Shown here: one piece after another, positions 43,351-54,503 of the stretch
Numbering within the stretch: the stretch's first letter is position 1
Layout: each line of letters opens with the position of its first letter
Source: Trichomonas vaginalis G3
Lineage: Eukaryota > Parabasalia > Trichomonadida > Trichomonadidae
NCBI RefSeq assembly: GCF_026262505.1
Contig: NC_067207.1
Span: forward strand, 17,266,082 to 17,330,081
Reading direction: 5' to 3'
Length of the DNA: 64,000 nt
Notes under the pieces: generated by a model
What the model saw: only the letters and a program-made list of their open reading frames with translations
What the model was told of the DNA's origin: nothing
The model's database searches: none
Translations under genes and position numbers: made by a program

Positions 43351-44748
43351 ATGACGAGGTTTAAACTCGAGGCGCGGCCTTACACAGATCAAGAATTAGC
43401 ACAAGTTTTACCTTCCTTGCAGATTCAGAACAATGCTAATAACATAGCGAAGTCTATTTCCCAGTTTCTCATTTTAAATTCTGATCATTTAATCAAAGCA
43501 CTTATAAGTGAAGACCCGCGTTTTCAATCATGTAGATCTACAATTTACACAATGATGATGACGTTACCACAGGAAATCATCAAAATTTACGTAGGCAGCT
43601 CGCAGTTTATTGATACTTGCCAAAACTATTTTATACGCATTAAGAGGGATTCCAATCCACATATCATGAAACTTTTCTTCAATGTATTCCTTTCATTTCT
43701 TAACTATAATAATTCTGTTTTAATCTCTAATTTTACTCAACCAGAATTATTCATTGACAGATTATTGGATAATATGGACAACATTGATGTAAATATGTTT
43801 TTGTCGTCCTTGTTTATAAAACAAGGAATTTACATGAGTACTTTTGTTCTTGATACAAATATTGTTCCGAAATTAATCAATTACATTCCTCAGAAGAAGC
43901 AAGCTGCATTATTACTGCTCCAAATTGTTCAAAACCACCAATTTGATTCCTCCATTCTTCAGCCAATTTCAGATCCTGATACAGTTTTCTCCCTATTTGA
44001 TGAATATAACCCACATTGCTATGACATTATCAGAATATTACTGAAGAACAGCCATCTAACAAAGGAATCATGGGATTTATTATATGAACAGTTTCCTGAC
44101 CTTTGCATGAGGATTAACGCTGATCAGGACAAAACTGTTTCAATAGCATTCCCATCAATGACCGAGTTGTTCAAGGAAATCCTTAAATCCATAATACTTG
44201 AAAACTCCGGAATAAAATACCAAAACAAAGTCAACTTGTCTCCACCAAGGAAACAACCAGTATGCCATTTCGAGATGGATAAATATGTTTCTGCTGCAAA
44301 TTCCTTGTCATCTTGCAGAAGTTGCCCTATTTTTGATATTGACATTTCAAGTTTGCCGGCAATTGATGAAACTTCCACTTCCAACGGTTCACTACTAATA
44401 AGTTCATCAGAGGAACATGAATACGATACAACAATTGTGAAGACTTCAGAGACAATTTTGACAAAAATGCTAACATGCCAGAATAACGAACATTTCCGTA
44501 AGACTGTGTTAGATATCTTTGATCTGATCATAGATACAAGATATTTACTTGATTTACTATTGACGATCACGAATTGCATGAATTTAATCAAGAACGCTTT
44601 CATTTCACCACAGAATCATAATTGCAAGCAGACATTGACAATACTAAACAAACTCCGTTCCCCAGTTATGGGATCACAAACTCTAAATATCCCATTAAGA
44701 TCAACTTTCGCTCACCAAAGCTATTCATGTGAAACCATTCCTGAATAA
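43351..44748 (+). CDS. Helical-repeat protein, unknown
   Basis: 465 residues, mostly alpha-helical with many Leu/Ile repeats of the ARM/HEAT kind in residues 20-260 (for example PHIMKLFFNVFLSFLNYNN). A Ser-rich, probably disordered stretch (about 300-370) follows, then another helical segment. The layout is slightly reminiscent of SAPS-type phosphatase regulators, but no diagnostic motif is seen and I do not assign it. Start supported by an initiator-like TCAATT 12 bp upstream. No membrane segment. Confidence 0.75.
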   Translation: MTRFKLEARPYTDQELAQVLPSLQIQNNANNIAKSISQFLILNSDHLIKALISEDPRFQSCRSTIYTMMMTLPQEIIKIYVGSSQFIDTCQNYFIRIKRDSNPHIMKLFFNVFLSFLNYNNSVLISNFTQPELFIDRLLDNMDNIDVNMFLSSLFIKQGIYMSTFVLDTNIVPKLINYIPQKKQAALLLLQIVQNHQFDSSILQPISDPDTVFSLFDEYNPHCYDIIRILLKNSHLTKESWDLLYEQFPDLCMRINADQDKTVSIAFPSMTELFKEILKSIILENSGIKYQNKVNLSPPRKQPVCHFEMDKYVSAANSLSSCRSCPIFDIDISSLPAIDETSTSNGSLLISSSEEHEYDTTIVKTSETILTKMLTCQNNEHFRKTVLDIFDLIIDTRYLLDLLLTITNCMNLIKNAFISPQNHNCKQTLTILNKLRSPVMGSQTLNIPLRSTFAHQSYSCETIPE

Positions 44749-45062
44749 TCATATATAAGATGATCATGTTATTTTGTTTTGTTTGTTATTATCTAAACCC
44801 TTTTTATTTTATTAAAATTTTCGAATTTTATTTCTTTCATGTAGGAATAGAGCAAAATGAATACTAAATGATTAAACTGCTATTTCTACTGTAGCAAAAT
44901 GCCTGCTGTTTATGTTGAATTAGAAAATTTAAATAATATTAGATTTAATTCTGATATGACTTTTGTTGTGCATCCTAAGCATTTTTGAGTTGTGTACTGC
45001 CCATGAGTAGTATGATTTTCTATTTTGAAATTTGCAAAAGTGCACGTTTAAAAATTCAAATT
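44749..45062. other. Intergenic DNA
   Basis: About 310 bp without a gene. The frame of the next gene is open upstream to 44985, but the leader TTCAAATT directly before ATG 45063 favours the later start. Confidence 0.5.
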
Positions 45063-47792
45063 ATGGGAGATGAGTATGATTTTCATGAAATATTGAAGCG
45101 ACTTGAGAATTTAAGTGATGATGAAGACTTAGGATCAGGCTCTTCAATGGGAATTCCTATTTCGCCAATACAAAATTCAAAAAGTTCCAAAAATTCAAGT
45201 AGCAATTCTTTTAATTCATCAGTATATATGGATAAAACAATCTTTACAGAGCTAAATACGAGATATAATTTAAATTTACAGACAAAAGATGATCTTCTGA
45301 ATGAATTTGAAAGAATAACCCGAGAAAATTCTGCGAAAGAATACAGTGAGAAACAATACCAAACCGAAAAAGATGAACTTGTATCTAAGATAAGGAAATA
45401 CAAGGACCTTAACTATCAACAATCGCATGAATTAGAAGATAAACTCGATATAATACAGAAATTAAATAGAGAGATTGAACAATATAAAGAAAATGAAAAT
45501 ATTAAGGATATACAAATACAAAAATTAAAAGAAAATCAAAAATCATTACGTAACGAACTTGAATTATCTCAACAACAAATCAAAAATTTAAAGAGCAGCG
45601 TTGAAAACAATGTAGAAAACGTATTCAATGCCATGCAATCTAACTTCACATCATCGTCAGAAAAACTCAGTCAACTAACAGAACAAAGAAATAACTTAAC
45701 GCTTTTAGTATATAAGCAAAAGGCATTAATAGATAGATTAACTTCATTACAAACAAAAAGTCCGAATAAAAGTGTTGAATCTAAACCAAATTCCGATAAT
45801 TGTCAATTAGATTTTATTTTGAACGTTATTGAAGATAATTCAATCCAATATGGAAGTAGTCATGTTAGAACAAAGATAGAATCGATATCAAACAATAAAG
45901 AAATCCCTGTTAAAGACAAAATTAATACAATAATTTCCTATTTAATTACTAAAGAAAATGAAGAGCAAACAGAAAGAATTAAATTCCTCGAGTGCAAATT
46001 AGCTAATTTGGTTTCAGTACTAGATCAAGAATCAGCTCTTTTGATGAAGATTGCATCCGATGAGAAGATTTCAGAAATTGTTTTTCCTTCAGAAAAACAA
46101 ACAATTCCAACAGAATTTCGTGAAAAACTCATCAGAGAAGCAACACTTCTATCAGCATATATTGATAAAACACTACCTATAACCTTCAAAGCTCTTTCTG
46201 AAATTCAAAAATTGCAATTCTCAGCTTTCGGAGATGAAAAAGATATAAGTTCTATTGTAGAAACAGCTTATAAACTGCACGCTAGCAGAAAAGATGACGC
46301 TCAATCATTATTTTATTTGTTTACTTCACAGTTAGCTGCATCATCAATGCTTCGTAGGTTTGCAACAGATAGAGATGCTCGAGTTACATTTTTGCAGAGA
46401 GAAAATTCCAAATTAAAAAGAAGTCTCGATGAATACAATGCGGCAATAAAAGAGAATAAAGAATATAAAGAAAAGGAAAATCAAATGTTAGAATTGCTTA
46501 GATCTGTCTTTGAAATACATTCAGAAACAAATGTTTTAACAATTTTAGAAGCTGCAATTAATGCTTTCAGAAGGGCATTTTCCGAAGGAGAAAGAGCTAA
46601 AAAATTACGATTGTCTTTAGAAAAAATGAAAACAGAGTTCACGCAGAAAATGTTTGAAGTTCAAGAGAAGTACAAAGAAGAAATAGAAAAAATGGAAGTT
46701 GAAAGAGTAAAATACGAAATGGAATCAGCAACATCAATGAAAAATCTCGAACTTGAAAATAAAAAACTATCAGAGAAAAATGAAAAGATGAGAAAAACAG
46801 TTGATGAACTCAAATTGAATCTCCAGAATATTATTGAAAAATCTGAAAAAGTTCAAAAGATATGTGAAGATCAAAAGAGAACAATTGATGAACAAACAAA
46901 GAATCATGAAAAACAACTGGAAGATCTTGGTTTACAGCTGAAAGATGCAATAGAAAAGCAAAAAGAAGCAACAATCAGTTCTAAAAGATATAAAGATGAT
47001 AATAATAAATTAAAACAGAAAGTTATTGAATTGGACCAGGCAAATGAAAAGTCTCATGCAATTCTAAGAGAAGCAGCTAGAGCTGCGAGAGATGAAGGAG
47101 ATTGTATCAGAAGAGAGATGAATAAGCAAATAGAAATTGCAAAATCTGAAGCCAAAGATTACAAAGAAAAACTAGAAAATGCAATTAATGAGAAAAACGC
47201 AATTTTCATAGAAATGAAATCTTTATCATTAGAATTACAGAGCGTCAGACAACAAAGAGATGCAGCTGTATCAAGAGCGAAAACTGCAGATGAATTACTT
47301 AAAGATAAAATGGAAAATTATGAATTAAAAGAAAAGGTTGTTAATTTTATTAACAGCTATTCACAGCATAGTGAAACAGAGCTTAATGTTTTATCGGATG
47401 AAGATATTGTCAAAAGTCTTGATTTTATTGAAGATGAAATAATAAATAATGAAGATCATCAAATTGTGGCCAATTGTATGAAGTTCCTTTCAGTTGAAGA
47501 TAAATTTGATGTCGAAGATCGCGTTTCTGAAATTGTCGAACAAAATTCTTACATTGAATCACAAATTAAAACACTAAAAGGAGAGATTGATTCAATTAGA
47601 GCAATAAAAGAAAAGAACTCTGATCAATGGGAGAAGTGGGGTAGAAAACTACTATTTAACCAAGATTCAGAGAAATTATTATCCGGAGAACAGATTCGTC
47701 AATTCTTAGAAGAAGAAATACTATCTTCTCGTATGCCTCTAAGTCAAAAAGAGAATGTCAGTGTGAAAAGACCTCTTATTCCTGTTTATTAA
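45063..47792 (+). CDS. Large coiled-coil protein, unknown
   Basis: 909 residues from MGDEYDFHEILKRLENL. A short acidic/Ser-rich N-terminus is followed by almost continuous heptad-rich coiled coil (about 75-240, 440-760), interrupted near 260-440 by a more globular helical region. It looks like a centrosomal, Golgi-tether or cytoskeletal scaffold; nothing distinguishes these. An ATG 60 bp upstream (45003) is possible, but the initiator-like TTCAAATT lies immediately before 45063. The 3' end stops 5 bp from the convergent gene. Confidence 0.82.
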   Translation: MGDEYDFHEILKRLENLSDDEDLGSGSSMGIPISPIQNSKSSKNSSSNSFNSSVYMDKTIFTELNTRYNLNLQTKDDLLNEFERITRENSAKEYSEKQYQTEKDELVSKIRKYKDLNYQQSHELEDKLDIIQKLNREIEQYKENENIKDIQIQKLKENQKSLRNELELSQQQIKNLKSSVENNVENVFNAMQSNFTSSSEKLSQLTEQRNNLTLLVYKQKALIDRLTSLQTKSPNKSVESKPNSDNCQLDFILNVIEDNSIQYGSSHVRTKIESISNNKEIPVKDKINTIISYLITKENEEQTERIKFLECKLANLVSVLDQESALLMKIASDEKISEIVFPSEKQTIPTEFREKLIREATLLSAYIDKTLPITFKALSEIQKLQFSAFGDEKDISSIVETAYKLHASRKDDAQSLFYLFTSQLAASSMLRRFATDRDARVTFLQRENSKLKRSLDEYNAAIKENKEYKEKENQMLELLRSVFEIHSETNVLTILEAAINAFRRAFSEGERAKKLRLSLEKMKTEFTQKMFEVQEKYKEEIEKMEVERVKYEMESATSMKNLELENKKLSEKNEKMRKTVDELKLNLQNIIEKSEKVQKICEDQKRTIDEQTKNHEKQLEDLGLQLKDAIEKQKEATISSKRYKDDNNKLKQKVIELDQANEKSHAILREAARAARDEGDCIRREMNKQIEIAKSEAKDYKEKLENAINEKNAIFIEMKSLSLELQSVRQQRDAAVSRAKTADELLKDKMENYELKEKVVNFINSYSQHSETELNVLSDEDIVKSLDFIEDEIINNEDHQIVANCMKFLSVEDKFDVEDRVSEIVEQNSYIESQIKTLKGEIDSIRAIKEKNSDQWEKWGRKLLFNQDSEKLLSGEQIRQFLEEEILSSRMPLSQKENVSVKRPLIPVY

Positions 47793-47797
47793 AAATA

Positions 47798-48682
47798 TTA
47801 TGTTTTGTATTTTTTATTTAACAAATCTAATATATTTTTCTTATCAGTAGCTAAGTCAAATGAATTCTGCCCATCCTTATTTGTAGAGTCTGGATCTATT
47901 CCAGCTTCTAACAGCAAAGATATTAACTTTAAATTATCTGTACAAAAAGAAATTGCGATTTGCAGTGCATTGTTGTTATTCTTTTCTTTTGCATTAGGAT
48001 TGCAACCGAATTCTAGCAGTGTTCTGACGAAATCTGTTTCAGATTCGAAAACTGCCTGAAGTAATACAGTATACTTTTCATCATTTACAGTTTCCATATA
48101 TTTATTATCAACTGCATATTGTATTGCAGAAAAATCGTCATCATTAAACGCATCTTTGAGAATATCATAAATGTCATCGAAGTCATCAGCATTATATTCA
48201 AGTTGGTCTATATATTCTGAGTCTTTAATCTCAACTCTTCGTCTTTGCAATGCAGGAACAACAATTTCTTGTTCTTCTTCCTCTGAATTATTTTCAGATT
48301 TAATTTCTTGTTCAGATAAATCAATATCACAATCAATAATAGGTCCATTTGTCTCATCGACGCCAAGTAATTTCGCTAATAGTACTAAACAAGGAGAGTT
48401 AATGCAACTTCCTATATATTTTAGTAATAATTTTACTTTTTCTTCATCTCTTTCTGGTCTTAACTTAATCAATCTAGTGTATCTATAAAAGAAATACGGT
48501 GGAATCTTATACGAATGTGTAAAAATCTTTATGGCTTGATCCAAGGTAAATTCATAGTTTTCGAAAATAAAACTTAGCTGTGTTTCATCAAAAATAGATA
48601 ACAACTTATAACTGTCGATGTAGGAGTCCATATTATCTAGTACTTTGTTATAATCAATCTCAAGTTCCTCGTCCAAATCCAT
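47798..48682 (-). CDS. Ankyrin-repeat protein
   Basis: About 294 residues from MDLDEELEID; the frame extends a little further upstream only with a non-ATG start. The C-terminal third has ankyrin repeats: YTVLLQAVFESETDFVRTLLEFGCNPNAKEKNNNNALQ-type units with the LLEAGIDPDSTNKDG turn. The N-terminal ~120 residues match the helical leader common in large trichomonad ankyrin families. An acidic linker (NNSEEEEQEI) separates them. Ankyrin repeats mediate protein binding; the partner is unknown. Convergent with the coiled-coil gene. Confidence 0.85.
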   Translation of the reverse strand: MDLDEELEIDYNKVLDNMDSYIDSYKLLSIFDETQLSFIFENYEFTLDQAIKIFTHSYKIPPYFFYRYTRLIKLRPERDEEKVKLLLKYIGSCINSPCLVLLAKLLGVDETNGPIIDCDIDLSEQEIKSENNSEEEEQEIVVPALQRRRVEIKDSEYIDQLEYNADDFDDIYDILKDAFNDDDFSAIQYAVDNKYMETVNDEKYTVLLQAVFESETDFVRTLLEFGCNPNAKEKNNNNALQIAISFCTDNLKLISLLLEAGIDPDSTNKDGQNSFDLATDKKNILDLLNKKYKT

Positions 48683-48902
48683 TAAAATTTTTAAAAATTC
48701 AAAGTAAGACGGGATTAATGTCACGTTTTTAGTTCAAAAAAATTCAAAGAAAACTTTTTTAATTTTGAAAGAAAAATTGCTGGATTATAATTTTTTATAC
48801 AGACCAAGTTACATCGAAATTCAAAATTTCGAAATGAAAAAAAAATGTCACGTTTCTCAATTATATATAAAACATAAAAAATAACCTTTAGCAACATCTT
48901 TT

Positions 48903-49565
48903 CTACTTACAACAATTGTGTTTTTTCTTTCCTTCAGTTAAAATAACCGTACTATAATGGTTCTCTGGCAATAATTCATCATCCTGTGGATCAACAGGAA
49001 TTGGTTCTTTTCTGTATATACTTTTTAGACGAGGACGTGTAGCCATAGGATTATTATGCATCTCTATGAGTAAATTCTTTAAATCGTTTATATTTTCACC
49101 TGTCATAGCAGAAACTTCAACAAATCGTGTACCATGTAGAAAACCTTTCTGTGATAATTCTTCCTTCGTAACAGTTCGCTCGCTCTCACGATCTAATTTA
49201 TTGGCAACTATAATACACTTGTATTTTTCAGTTCCTGCGTTACTATTTATATCATTTATCCATTGGTCAATCTTTTCGAATGTTTCGCTATTTGTAACAT
49301 CAAAGACTATGAGTGCAATCTGTACGGTTCTAAAATAAACTTTAATAAGTGATCGATATGCTTCTTGTCCAGCAGTATCCCATATATTGAAGACAATTTT
49401 CTCGCCATTTTGAGGATTTTTCAGTGTTAATATTGTAAATGCAGCTGCCATTGTTGGAGAAATGGGTTCATTCACATTCTGACCGGTTATAGCTTTCAGA
49501 AGTGTTGTCTTTCCAACAGTAGACTCACCACAAAGTATGACTTTGACTCCTTGAGCTGAAGTCAT
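48903..49565 (-). CDS. Rab-like small GTPase
   Basis: About 220 residues from MTSAQGVKVIL. All guanine-nucleotide motifs are visible: GESTVGKTT (P-loop), WDTAGQE, ANKLD and SAMTGEN. The effector region (SPTMAAAFTI) keeps the switch I Thr but differs from classic Rabs. The C-terminus is basic and ends HNCCK, giving a Cys pair for geranylgeranylation one residue from the end. Rab proteins mark membrane compartments and recruit tethers. The VPS9-type exchange factor encoded at 56710 would act on Rab5-like members; whether on this one is unknown. Confidence 0.9.
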   Translation of the reverse strand: MTSAQGVKVILCGESTVGKTTLLKAITGQNVNEPISPTMAAAFTILTLKNPQNGEKIVFNIWDTAGQEAYRSLIKVYFRTVQIALIVFDVTNSETFEKIDQWINDINSNAGTEKYKCIIVANKLDRESERTVTKEELSQKGFLHGTRFVEVSAMTGENINDLKNLLIEMHNNPMATRPRLKSIYRKEPIPVDPQDDELLPENHYSTVILTEGKKKHNCCK

Positions 49566-50261
49566 AATAAATTTCAAAAATTTTTATTTAAAATATAAAC
49601 TTCTTAATTATTCATCATTATATAAATATATCATAGATCGAATATTAGATTAAAAATATCTTTTACATAAAAAAAGTTCCTATATTAATTGAATCGATAA
49701 TAATCGTCGATTTACATAATTGAATGTATCAATTTCTATCAATTGTAATATTTTTATAATTTGATTTTCTTGCTCAACAATTAATAAAACTGGCTATTGT
49801 GTACAAAATAACGATCAAAAATATGAACTTCCTATAGTTGTGAATAATTCTTCCAACAACAATAGGAATAATGATAATTCTGGACGAATAGATTAACATC
49901 CATAAATAATACTTCAATAATATGATTGAATTGTTCAAATATTCTAACAATTTGAAATTAGCAATATGATCAAAATGCGATATTACAAGTTATTATGATT
50001 GAAACCAATCGTATATAAAACGTATTGTCTAAAAATAAAGAAATTAGTGTTCTTTAATGATATTTTTTTATAAACAATCAACAAATAAACGAAAACGTTC
50101 ACGTATCGGGCTAAGGATTCGCCTTCATACTTTTCCATAAGAAGGGCGTTATATGCTTTATAATTACATGTTAATGAGAAAACAATACGGTAGATGCGAT
50201 TATTTTTGATATGAACTTTTTTTTATGAATTTTTTTTTCTTCTTCGTCAATTTTTGTTTAG
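49566..50261. other. Divergent promoter region, Rab / debranching enzyme
   Basis: About 700 bp, very AT-rich, no gene seen. An initiator-like GTCAATTTT (TCAATT at 50247-50252) lies 10 bp before the ATG at 50262. Confidence 0.5.
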
Positions 50262-53200
50262 ATGAAAAAGCTTGAATTAACTCTAAATGAAAACGGTGGC
50301 ACCGGACAAGGTATCATTCGTTTTGATGGCGGAGAGACAGAATTGCTTGTCCGCATACCTGTTGGCACTAATTTTCACAATGCTGATGTCAGCATCATCA
50401 CGAATATGCCTGAGGAGAGTAATTTTAAGCCAATCAAGGAGTTTAGGATCATGGAAGACTATGTGTTCTCTTCAATCCTCAAATATCCAGGTAAATGGTA
50501 CTTACAATTGAAATTAAATTCAAATGAAGGTCCAAAAGTCCATTATATCATCGATCCGATTATCACCATTAATGGCAAAAAGCTAACTCCAAGTGCATTA
50601 AACATTCAAACGAACTATGCTCGTTGCATTGGAAAACTTGAGGACTGGGTGAAGAATCTTAAGGTTATAGCAGATGAAGGCTATAATATTGTTCATCTCC
50701 CACCATTTGCCAATTGTCAAAATAGTTCTCTTTACTCTATTTCCGACTTTTTATCAATATCCGACGAAATTACATCAGCACCACCTGAAAAACGCTGGCA
50801 AGTTCTCGGCGATACCCTTAAGGATGTCGAGAAGAAGCTAAATCTCGGTTTCATGGTCGACGTTGTTTTGAATCATTTAAGAGTTCAAAGTACGATCATT
50901 GATGCTCATCCGGAGTGGGCGTATACAGAAGAGACAGCTCCATGGTTGTCCACAGCCATGTTAGTTGACGATATCGTTTACAAAGCCTCTCAATTAATTG
51001 ACCAAACAAGATTAAATGATTTTGAAGGCACAAAGAATTATCTCTCCGATGTATTATTTAAGAGCGAGCTGAGCAAGCTTTACCTTATCGACGTTGACCA
51101 TTATATTTCAACATTAAGCAAATATCGCACTATAGACCTTTCTAAGACAGATTTGATTCTTAGATTACGTGCAAAGAACTATACTGAGCAACAGAAGGTT
51201 AATTACATACTTTCCAAAGGAATTAATGGAAATAAAATTGATTATAACATTGCTGCAGCTCTTTACTGGGGAACAGGCGAAAAACTCAGTAAAACATCAT
51301 TGGAAGAATTAGAAAAGGCTCTTAAATTCATTAATGAGTCATTAATCGAGAAATTCAAGAAATTATGCGATACAATTGCAACAAATGATGCCAACTGGCT
51401 CAAGAACAACAAACAAGCACGTAGATTATTCAGTATACACAACATTAATGGAAAAACCCTTCATTACGCTTGCAATGGATATATTCTTCGTCCTCACACC
51501 AAAATTAACCTTGCTGGACCAAACTCCGACGTTTACCTTACAAGAGAGTTGAACTCTTGGCAGTCAACTGTCAAACTACGCTACGGAACTCAGAGATCTG
51601 ACAATCCAGAACTCTGGGACTATACAACAGAGTACGCCACACGTGTTGCAAAAATCGCTCATGCCATAAGGATCGATAATGCCCATGCAACTCCTGTCGA
51701 AGTCGTTGAACATATCATAAAATCCATCAGAAAGGTCAATCCCAACATTTACATCATGCCAGAACTGTTCAGTACCGGTGAAGATGAGGATATCGAGATA
51801 ATCCAGCGATTAGGAATCAACGGATTCATGAGAGAAGGTTGTCATAACCAATCTGCCGAACAAATGGGCAGTTTGATCACAAGATCAGGTGGTGGAAGAG
51901 TCGGAGATGTTTCGCAATTAACAGTTAACAACATTCATCCAACAGATAAAATACCAGCGGTTATATTCGATCTTACGCATGATAACAACATCAATGATGT
52001 AAAGGATAGGTTGTTATTGATGGCTCCGATCGCAATGAGCGCTTCTCCAATTGCTTCAACGCGTGGATTTGATAATTTATTAGATTTCAATCCAAGTTGC
52101 GTCACAGAGCATCGTTTGTATCCTACAGAAACACCTGCTCTATCCAAAGTACGCAAAGAATTGAACGAACTCCATACATCTTTGGCATCTTCAGCAAATG
52201 ACTTGTTCTACCGAACGTTCGGGGACATTTTGACCATTTTAAGAGCCGACAAGACAGGAAAAGGCGTCTGGATGATTGTCAGGTTCAATACTCAGCTTGA
52301 AACTCCAGATCATATTCCATTACCGACAACCGAAATGAAGAAACGCTTTGAATATCGCTTAGAAAACATTGTTCTCAGCAAAGAAATGAAAAATGGAAAT
52401 TGTAAATTAATTGAGAACGAAAATACGGTTTTCATTGAAAATAATTTGTTGAGAGTCGATAGAATGGTCGGTGGAACAGTTGCTTTATTCGATGTTGGAA
52501 TTTCAAATGTAACCTCACAAATAATTGAGAGAGTTTCCTCAAAAACATTTTCAACCGAAGTTTCAACAAGATTACAGTATTTATCACTTACAGACCTTAA
52601 TTACTTACTTTACAGGAGTGAGTCTGAGGAGTATGATACTGTTGGCGCTGGCGCCTACCACTTCGACGACTACGGAACCACGTTTTACTGTGGAATTGAC
52701 GGAGTTGTCAGAGCTATTGAGAGATGCTCAACAACGATCAAAGGAATGGATCATCCTTTGTTCAAGAATATCGTCCAGGGTGACTGGCTCATGGAATATA
52801 CCACAAAAAGACTGAGAGTTGACAATTTAAGTAAATTTTCTTTATTCTTACAGACGATTTTCAACAAACTCAAGAATATTCCTCGCTACTTGCTGCCTCT
52901 CTACCTCTACATGACACTCAAAACCATCAATGGCGTTGCAAAAGAGGTTATTTACTCTAAAATGGCAACATGGATTGTAGATGGCGATGATTTCATCAAG
53001 AACCTCGCATGTGCAACTGTTGCCTTCCACGGAGTATCGAAATCAGCACCTTTAGTCGATAAAGAGATCAATGATAAATATAATATCATCCAAAACGGCT
53101 GGAATGCATCTCTCGCTGCCGGGTTACCGCACTTCTCTACAGATTTCATGAGAAACTGGGGCAGAGATACGTTCATTGCGTTCAGAGGATTATTCCTTGT

Positions 53201-54503
53201 CACAGGAAGGTACGAGGATGCCAAGAACTACTTAGTTGCATACGCGTCAGTATTACGACATGGTTTAATTCCGAATTTACTCGATAGCTGCAGGAATCCG
53301 AGGTATAATGCAAGAGATGCCTGTTGGTTCTTCTTACAATCGGTTCAGGACTACTACGACATGGCCCCTGATGGTCCAGAAGTCCTCAACTTGTCAGTAA
53401 AGATGATATTCCCAAGCGATCTCCACAGAGTCGACAGAGTTCGCAAAGAAAAGATGATAGACGTCATTATCGAGATATTACAGAGACACGCGAACGGTAT
53501 CCACTTCAGAGAATGGAACGCTGGCTCTCAAATCGATTCTGACATGTCAGAAAACGGTTTTAACGTTGATGTTGTGACTGACTTTTCTACCGGATTCGTA
53601 ATTGGCGGCAATGCGCAGAACTGCGGAACATGGATGGACAAGAACGGGTCCAGCGAGCTTGCCGGCAATAAAGGAATCCCTGGTTCGCCAAGAGATGGTG
53701 CTGATGTTGAAATTATTGGATTATTAGCTTCAGTACTTAAGTGGCTGGCCAAACTGTATACGGAAAAGGTCATCAAAGTAGAAGGTGTCAACGTTAGCGG
53801 TAAAACAATTACATGGAAATACTGGCATTCTCTTATTATCGCAAATTTCGAACAGTACTTTTACATTCCAAGCAATCCAAAGCACGACAGCGTATACGCA
53901 ATCGATAGCGATTTAGTCATTGTACGTGGAATCTACAAAGATACTGTTGGAAGCTCGAATCCAGGCCATGATTACAGATTCCGTCCGAATTTCTTAATTG
54001 CTATGACTGTTGCTCCTGAGATCTTCGATCAGGTTCACGCAGTCCGTGCAATTGAGATGGCGGAGAAACATCTCTGCGGAAAGATCGGAATGAGAACTCT
54101 TTACAAAGGCGACAGCTATTACAGACCACGCTACGAGAATTCCAACGACACAAACGACTTCTTTACGTCCAAAGGCTACTGTTACCACAACGGACCAGAA
54201 TGGGTCTGGTTAACAGGCTATTTCTTCAGGGCATCGCTCAGATTCCGCAGAGGATTCACAGACAGGATGAAGAGAATGCTCGCCGAGATGAAGGGATGGC
54301 TAAACAGAAGCATAACAGGCGGATTACCTGAATTGACGCAGGCAGATGGAGAAGTTTGCACAGAAGGATGTCCAATGCAGGCGTGGAGTGTTGGCTGCAC
54401 TCTTGAGATGCTGTTTGATTACTCTTTCTTCAAAGAAGAAGATACTTTCAACTGGGGTGAATATATCGACGATTCATCTGATGTTGAAGAATCTCAAAAC
54501 TAA
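50262..54503 (+). CDS. Glycogen debranching enzyme (bifunctional, eukaryotic type)
   Basis: 1,413 residues, close to the length of animal and yeast enzymes. The N-terminal domain (about 1-110) and a GH13-type transferase domain (MVDVVLNHL, then RIDNAHATPVEVVEH and IMPELFSTGEDED) would move maltotriosyl units (4-alpha-glucanotransferase). A central domain (about 690-960) follows. The C-terminal glucosidase domain (FMRNWGRDTFIAFRGLF; GDSYYRPRYENSNDTNDFF; HNGPEWVW) removes the alpha-1,6 branch glucose. Together they complete glycogen breakdown in the cytosol, fitting the large glycogen stores of trichomonads. Codon use is GC-richer than its neighbours, suggesting strong expression. No truncation seen. 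Confidence 0.96.
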   Translation: MKKLELTLNENGGTGQGIIRFDGGETELLVRIPVGTNFHNADVSIITNMPEESNFKPIKEFRIMEDYVFSSILKYPGKWYLQLKLNSNEGPKVHYIIDPIITINGKKLTPSALNIQTNYARCIGKLEDWVKNLKVIADEGYNIVHLPPFANCQNSSLYSISDFLSISDEITSAPPEKRWQVLGDTLKDVEKKLNLGFMVDVVLNHLRVQSTIIDAHPEWAYTEETAPWLSTAMLVDDIVYKASQLIDQTRLNDFEGTKNYLSDVLFKSELSKLYLIDVDHYISTLSKYRTIDLSKTDLILRLRAKNYTEQQKVNYILSKGINGNKIDYNIAAALYWGTGEKLSKTSLEELEKALKFINESLIEKFKKLCDTIATNDANWLKNNKQARRLFSIHNINGKTLHYACNGYILRPHTKINLAGPNSDVYLTRELNSWQSTVKLRYGTQRSDNPELWDYTTEYATRVAKIAHAIRIDNAHATPVEVVEHIIKSIRKVNPNIYIMPELFSTGEDEDIEIIQRLGINGFMREGCHNQSAEQMGSLITRSGGGRVGDVSQLTVNNIHPTDKIPAVIFDLTHDNNINDVKDRLLLMAPIAMSASPIASTRGFDNLLDFNPSCVTEHRLYPTETPALSKVRKELNELHTSLASSANDLFYRTFGDILTILRADKTGKGVWMIVRFNTQLETPDHIPLPTTEMKKRFEYRLENIVLSKEMKNGNCKLIENENTVFIENNLLRVDRMVGGTVALFDVGISNVTSQIIERVSSKTFSTEVSTRLQYLSLTDLNYLLYRSESEEYDTVGAGAYHFDDYGTTFYCGIDGVVRAIERCSTTIKGMDHPLFKNIVQGDWLMEYTTKRLRVDNLSKFSLFLQTIFNKLKNIPRYLLPLYLYMTLKTINGVAKEVIYSKMATWIVDGDDFIKNLACATVAFHGVSKSAPLVDKEINDKYNIIQNGWNASLAAGLPHFSTDFMRNWGRDTFIAFRGLFLVTGRYEDAKNYLVAYASVLRHGLIPNLLDSCRNPRYNARDACWFFLQSVQDYYDMAPDGPEVLNLSVKMIFPSDLHRVDRVRKEKMIDVIIEILQRHANGIHFREWNAGSQIDSDMSENGFNVDVVTDFSTGFVIGGNAQNCGTWMDKNGSSELAGNKGIPGSPRDGADVEIIGLLASVLKWLAKLYTEKVIKVEGVNVSGKTITWKYWHSLIIANFEQYFYIPSNPKHDSVYAIDSDLVIVRGIYKDTVGSSNPGHDYRFRPNFLIAMTVAPEIFDQVHAVRAIEMAEKHLCGKIGMRTLYKGDSYYRPRYENSNDTNDFFTSKGYCYHNGPEWVWLTGYFFRASLRFRRGFTDRMKRMLAEMKGWLNRSITGGLPELTQADGEVCTEGCPMQAWSVGCTLEMLFDYSFFKEEDTFNWGEYIDDSSDVEESQN

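Noticed and set aside
52525-52815. ORFs in other frames of the debranching enzyme gene
   Set aside because: Shadows of a long, strongly supported coding sequence.
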